Made by a program: the position numbers and the translations under genes. From NCBI GenBank assembly GCA_903828685.1, contig CAIKNB010000066.1, forward strand, positions 1-9,428: a DNA stretch of 9,428 nucleotides. Reading direction: 5' to 3'. Each line of letters opens with the position of its first letter. The stretch's first letter is position 1. The DNA is from Candidatus Uhrbacteria bacterium. Lineage in GTDB: Bacteria > Patescibacteriota > Patescibacteriia > 2-12-FULL-60-25. Below are positions 7,389 through 9,428 of this stretch, piece by piece. The notes under the pieces are model-generated. The model searched no databases, was not told where the DNA came from, and was given only the letters and a program-made list of their open reading frames with translations.

Positions 7389-8099
7389 ATGTTTCGCGTT
7401 GAAGACGTACTGCAACTTAAGGACCGCGAAGAAGTCAGGCATGTGACCCGGCGGCATATTTTGACCATGTTTCCGGGTTTATTTTTAGGCTTGGTACTCA
7501 TCGTGCTGCCGTTTTTCCTGATCTTCCCGCTGTTTTCGTGGGGCGTGTTAGGCGTGGCGCTGTTTTTCATCGCCGTGCTGCTCGGCATCAGCTCGGCAGT
7601 CCGCACGCTGCTCCTGTGGGATGCGGATATCCTGATTGTGACCACGCTGCGCCTGGTGGATGTGGATCAGCGCGGATTGTTTTCGCGCATCGTATCCGAA
7701 GCGCCGCTTGATGCGGTGCAAGATGTTTCCTGGAGCCGCCGCGGCGTCATCCAAACCATCTTCCGCATCGGCAATCTCAAAGTCCAGACTGCGGGCGCAA
7801 CGGCCAACATCGAAGCGCACAACATACCGCATCCGGAACAGGTGCATGAGCTGATAAATGATTTGCGCCACGTCTTGCCGGTCAAGGCCGCGATGAGCGC
7901 TACGCCAACGCCAACAGCCAACAACGATTCGCCGGATAAAGACAGCCGGCTCAAACGCATCGAGTCCATCCTGGATAAATATTCGCCCGAGGAACTGGCG
8001 CGCATCGAATCCATCCTGAAGGAGCGCGAGCGCGCTGCCGTGACCGAGGCGTTCCTTAAACCGGAAGGCCGTGGCGAGGAAAAGGATAAGGCGGTATGA
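7389..8099 (+). CDS. Membrane protein with bacterial PH domain (bPH_2/YdbS-like)
   Basis: This is a 236-residue protein. After a short cytoplasmic start come two closely spaced hydrophobic segments (about residues 28-47 and 51-68, split at FSWG). A bacterial PH-like beta domain then begins at WDADILIVTTLRLVDVDQRG and contains the telltale EAPLDAVQDVSW, GVIQTIFRIGNLKVQTAG and a closing helix HPEQVHELINDLRHVL. Such proteins are widespread and membrane-bound; their function is generally unknown. The last 60 residues are a charged, probably helical tail containing two RIESIL units 15 residues apart. It heads a unit with the FtsB-like gene, which it overlaps by 4 bases (ATGA), suggesting co-translation. 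Confidence 0.8.
   Translation: MFRVEDVLQLKDREEVRHVTRRHILTMFPGLFLGLVLIVLPFFLIFPLFSWGVLGVALFFIAVLLGISSAVRTLLLWDADILIVTTLRLVDVDQRGLFSRIVSEAPLDAVQDVSWSRRGVIQTIFRIGNLKVQTAGATANIEAHNIPHPEQVHELINDLRHVLPVKAAMSATPTPTANNDSPDKDSRLKRIESILDKYSPEELARIESILKERERAAVTEAFLKPEGRGEEKDKAV
7956..8018 (+). repeat. Two-copy 18-base direct repeat within the PH-domain gene
   Basis: Bases 7956-7973 (CGCATCGAGTCCATCCTG) recur at 8001-8018 with a single change (G to A at base 9 of the unit), offset by exactly 45 bases. Both copies are in frame and encode RIESIL. This suggests a local duplication, with later divergence of the spacer, or selection for a repeated helix motif. Confidence 0.8.
8081..8086 (+). promoter_or_regulatory. 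Possible Shine-Dalgarno for the FtsB-like gene
   Basis: AAAGGA lies 9 bases before ATG 8096, and a second AAGG (8088-8091) is 4 bases away. This is one of the few places in the window with a purine-rich site at a plausible distance, although the 4-base overlap with the upstream gene may be enough for re-initiation. Confidence 0.35.
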
Positions 8100-8509
8100 G
8101 AAGCCGGAATGCGGAGCAGGTCGGTTTTTTGGGCAGGCTGGTCAGATGGCCGGCTTTTTTGGTGGCCAATGTGGCGCTTTTCCTGCTCATCGGCGTCTCC
8201 ACCATACGCGAGACTTATCGCGGCTACACCGTGGACCGCGAAATCAGCACGCTCCAAGCCCAGGCCGATCAGCTTGAAGGGCAAAAGATCAAGCTCCTGG
8301 CGTTGACCCAAACTGCGACTTCCACGGATAGTACCGAGCTGCAGGCACGCACGCGATTAGGCTGGAAGAAACCGGGTGAGCAAGTTTACGTCTTGACCGG
8401 ATATCGACCGGAAAGTAGCGTAGTGGCTGATAACTACACGGCTCCGACCGAGCAACCCTTGTCAAATCCCGAGCTTTGGCTAAAATACTTCCTTAGACCT
8501 ACCCAATGA
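8096..8509 (+). CDS. Septum formation initiator, FtsB/DivIC family
   Basis: This 137-residue bitopic membrane protein has a single transmembrane helix (about residues 20-37, AFLVANVALFLLIGVSTI), an adjoining coiled-coil stretch (about 48-70, REISTLQAQADQLEGQ) and the conserved FtsB/DivIC ending ARTRLGWKKPGEQVYVL (84-100). Proteins of this family bridge FtsQ/DivIB and FtsL in the divisome and help switch on septal wall synthesis. The coiled coil is shorter than in typical FtsB and carries a Thr/Ser-rich interruption (LTQTATSTDSTE). The start overlaps the PH-domain gene by 4 bases and the end overlaps the SurA-like gene by 4 bases, both in ATGA arrangements. The family call is firm; orthology to FtsB rather than DivIC is not decided. 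Confidence 0.85.
   Translation: MRSRNAEQVGFLGRLVRWPAFLVANVALFLLIGVSTIRETYRGYTVDREISTLQAQADQLEGQKIKLLALTQTATSTDSTELQARTRLGWKKPGEQVYVLTGYRPESSVVADNYTAPTEQPLSNPELWLKYFLRPTQ
8459..8486 (+). promoter_or_regulatory. Candidate internal promoter before the SurA-like gene
   Basis: TTGTCA (8459-8464) and TAAAAT (8481-8486), each matching 5 of 6 consensus bases, are separated by 16 bases. They lie in the 3' end of the ftsB-like gene. Transcription would start near 8493, about 13 bases before ATG 8506, allowing the SurA-like gene to be expressed separately from the division gene. Confidence 0.4.
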
Positions 8510-9129
8510 CTATGAACAAACAAAACAACTCGCCGTGGCCTAATTACGCCATCGCCATCCTCGCCGTTTTTATTCTGCTAACCGTGGTAGCCATGTGGTT
8601 ACTGATGGCCGTTTACGTCAGGCGCGACGACAGCCAGATCGTGCGCCGCAGCGCGTGGTTCTTGCCCGTGGCAAGGATCGGCAGCCAGTATGTGACTTAC
8701 GGAAAGTATTTGACTTCGCGCGATGCCATCAAGACCTTCCTCAATTCCGATGCGGTCAAGCAAGCTGGACAAGCCCAGCCCATGACGCCGGCTCTGGAGC
8801 AGAACGCTTACAACCGCTTGGTACGCGAAGCTGAAACGCAGGATTTGGCCAGCCAGCGCAAGGTCGCGGTCTCTGACAAGGAAGTTATGGATGCCTATAA
8901 CCAGTTCCTGCAGCAGGCGAGTTCCACAGTGCCGGATGTGGCTGGATATCTGCAGAAGACTTTTCATTGGAGCGAACAGCAATATCGCGACATGGTCATT
9001 CGGCCGCAACTCTTGGAAGACAAAGTCACGGCTACATTTTCCAGCAGCACGGACCAGTCCACACAGTTCGAAAAATGGCTGACGGATCGTTTGGCCAAGC
9101 CGGATGCTCAGGAGTATTTGAAGTTTTAA
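8506..9129 (+). CDS. Membrane-anchored SurA N-terminal domain-like protein without PPIase domain
   Basis: This 207-residue protein has a cytoplasmic N-terminus of about 13 residues, one transmembrane helix (about 14-37, YAIAILAVFILLTVVAMWLL) and an outer, mostly helical domain. The domain resembles the chaperone half of SurA/PrsA proteins: RIGSQYVTYGKYLTS, a long helix ending NRLVREAETQDLASQRK, then VAVSDKEVMDAYNQFLQ and a C-terminal helical part. The peptidyl-prolyl isomerase domain that normally follows is absent, so a holdase or scaffold role is more likely than catalysis. The ATG at 8506 overlaps the ftsB-like stop (ATGA); an alternative ATG at 8512 would remove two residues. No Shine-Dalgarno is seen. 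Membership of the SurA_N group is inferred from motif pattern and could be checked by profile search. Confidence 0.7.
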   Translation: MTMNKQNNSPWPNYAIAILAVFILLTVVAMWLLMAVYVRRDDSQIVRRSAWFLPVARIGSQYVTYGKYLTSRDAIKTFLNSDAVKQAGQAQPMTPALEQNAYNRLVREAETQDLASQRKVAVSDKEVMDAYNQFLQQASSTVPDVAGYLQKTFHWSEQQYRDMVIRPQLLEDKVTATFSSSTDQSTQFEKWLTDRLAKPDAQEYLKF

Positions 9130-9136
9130 AAAATAG

Positions 9137-9251
9137 AGTAGCTAGCCCCGCCAAATTGTATAAAAATATAGGTTGGCGGGATCCCGCTAGAAGCGGGATA
9201 GCTTGTAGCTGGTAGCTAGGATTAATACCTAGCTGCTAGTTGCTAGCTACT
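9137..9251. repeat. Nested inverted-repeat element able to fold as a four-helix junction
   Basis: The ends are a perfect 10-bp inverted repeat (AGTAGCTAGC 9137-9146 and GCTAGCTACT 9242-9251). Directly inside are two perfect 8-bp stems, CCCGCCAA/TTGGCGGG (9147-9154/9173-9180) and ATCCCGCT/AGCGGGAT (9181-9188/9192-9199). A third stem of 14 pairs including three G-U follows (9207-9220/9228-9241). Only 7 unpaired bases (9200-9206) separate the inner helices, so the whole 115 bases form a compact junction. An alternative fold extends the last stem to 9199-9249 with one mismatch, at the cost of the outer stem. It lies between the SurA-like gene and the tRNA gene. Its nature (structured RNA, palindromic mobile repeat or terminator) is unknown. 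Confidence 0.75.
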
Positions 9252-9257
9252 AGTTAC
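9199..9257. repeat. Degenerate 7-bp tandem repeats, consensus TAGYTNS
   Basis: In-register units are TAGCTTG, TAGCTGG and TAGCTAG (9199-9219), a 10-base interruption (9220-9229), then TAGCTGC, TAGTTGC, TAGCTAC and TAGTTAC (9230-9257). A further TAGCTAG sits alone at 9139-9145. Because AGCT is self-complementary, the tandem array also creates the long inverted repeat of the surrounding element. Confidence 0.7.
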
Positions 9258-9264
9258 TTAGTAT

Positions 9265-9339
9265 GCGGGTATCGTATAGTGGTTATTATGGGTGCTTCCC
9301 AAGCACCAGAGGCGGGTTCGATTCCCGCTACCCGCTCCA
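9265..9339 (+). tRNA. tRNA-Gly (anticodon CCC)
   Basis: A complete 75-base tRNA is visible. The acceptor stem is GCGGGTA (9265-9271) with TACCCGC (9329-9335), discriminator T and an encoded CCA (9337-9339). The short D arm contains AGTGGTT. The anticodon stem is GGTGC/GCACC around the loop TTCCCAA, giving anticodon CCC at 9298-9300, which reads GGG glycine codons. The variable loop is AGAG, and the T stem is GCGGG/CCCGC around TTCGATT. The U73 discriminator and the body (close in pattern to the bacterial glyT type) agree with glycine identity. No clear own promoter is seen; the repeat element ends only 7-13 bases upstream. Confidence 0.96.
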
Positions 9340-9383
9340 TTACGTTGAACGTGATAAGGCGTGTTGATCGCAATTACCAGTTT

Positions 9384-9416
9384 CAGAGAGCCGACGTTGA
9401 ACGTCGGTTTTCTGTT
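9384..9416 (+). terminator. Intrinsic terminator downstream of tRNA-Gly
   Basis: The core stem CCGACG/CGTCGG (9391-9396/9402-9407) closes a TTGAA loop and is followed by TTTTCTGTT. The stem can extend outward to 13 pairs (9384-9396 with 9402-9414, two of them G-U), with purines AGAGAG opposite the T-rich tail. This is the normal layout for ending the tRNA transcript, 45 bases after the CCA. Confidence 0.75.
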
Positions 9417-9428
9417 AAGTTAAAAAAA

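Noticed and set aside
9134..9257. MITE-like insertion with target-site duplication
   Set aside because: The terminal inverted repeats are clear, but no direct duplication longer than 3 bases flanks them, and no transposase relation can be shown.
9137..9264. T-box riboswitch upstream of the tRNA-Gly gene
   Set aside because: The conserved T-box TGGNACCGCG-type bulge, the specifier loop arrangement and a downstream aminoacyl-tRNA gene are all missing.
1..9428. Alternative genetic code with TGA as glycine
   Set aside because: TGA serves as a natural stop at 1355, 2433, 7332, 8097 and 8507, each next to the start of the following gene.
1..9428. CRISPR array, insertion sequence or prophage genes
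   Set aside because: No regularly spaced repeats with unique spacers were seen, and no transposase, integrase or phage gene is present.

Overview
The window looks like a piece of a small-genome bacterium, most plausibly from the Candidate Phyla Radiation (Patescibacteria). This placement is an inference from style, not from a marker gene. Genes are packed with 1-19 base gaps or overlaps. Shine-Dalgarno sequences are almost absent, and the cell-surface genes are of types common in that group: GT2 plus DUF2304, tandem GT4 enzymes, a minimal FtsB-like protein and a PPIase-less SurA-like protein. TGA is used as a normal stop in at least five genes, so the glycine-recoded lineages (SR1/Gracilibacteria) are excluded.

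Region 1 (1-4607, plus strand) is a surface-glycan cluster. It opens with the C-terminal end of a nucleotide-sugar SDR epimerase/decarboxylase. Five tightly coupled genes follow: a DPM1-like GT2, a DUF2304 membrane partner, a WbbL-like GT2 and two GT4 glycosyltransferases. The likely logic is supply of an activated sugar, polyprenol-phosphate sugar synthesis, and stepwise assembly of a glycan on the inner face of the membrane.

Region 2 (4550-6709, minus strand) is one large polytopic membrane protein with a soluble C-terminal domain. It converges on, and overlaps by 58 bases, the last GT4. It resembles GT-C-fold enzymes in layout and may be the outer-face glycosyltransferase of the same pathway, but no family could be named with certainty.

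Region 3 (6744-9129, plus strand) is an envelope and division block: a CDP-alcohol phosphatidyltransferase (phospholipid head-group synthesis), a membrane PH-domain protein, an FtsB/DivIC-like septum protein and a SurA-N-like membrane-anchored chaperone. The last three overlap by 4 bases each. Candidate promoters lie in the divergent gap at 6710-6743, in the gap at 7335-7388, and inside the 3' end of the ftsB-like gene.

Region 4 (9130-9428) is non-coding. It holds a tRNA-Gly(CCC) gene with an encoded CCA end, followed by an intrinsic terminator. Just upstream of the tRNA is a striking 115-base nested inverted repeat. Its arms can fold into a compact four-helix junction, and part of it is built from degenerate 7-bp TAGYTNS units. 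This element is the least explained part of the window.
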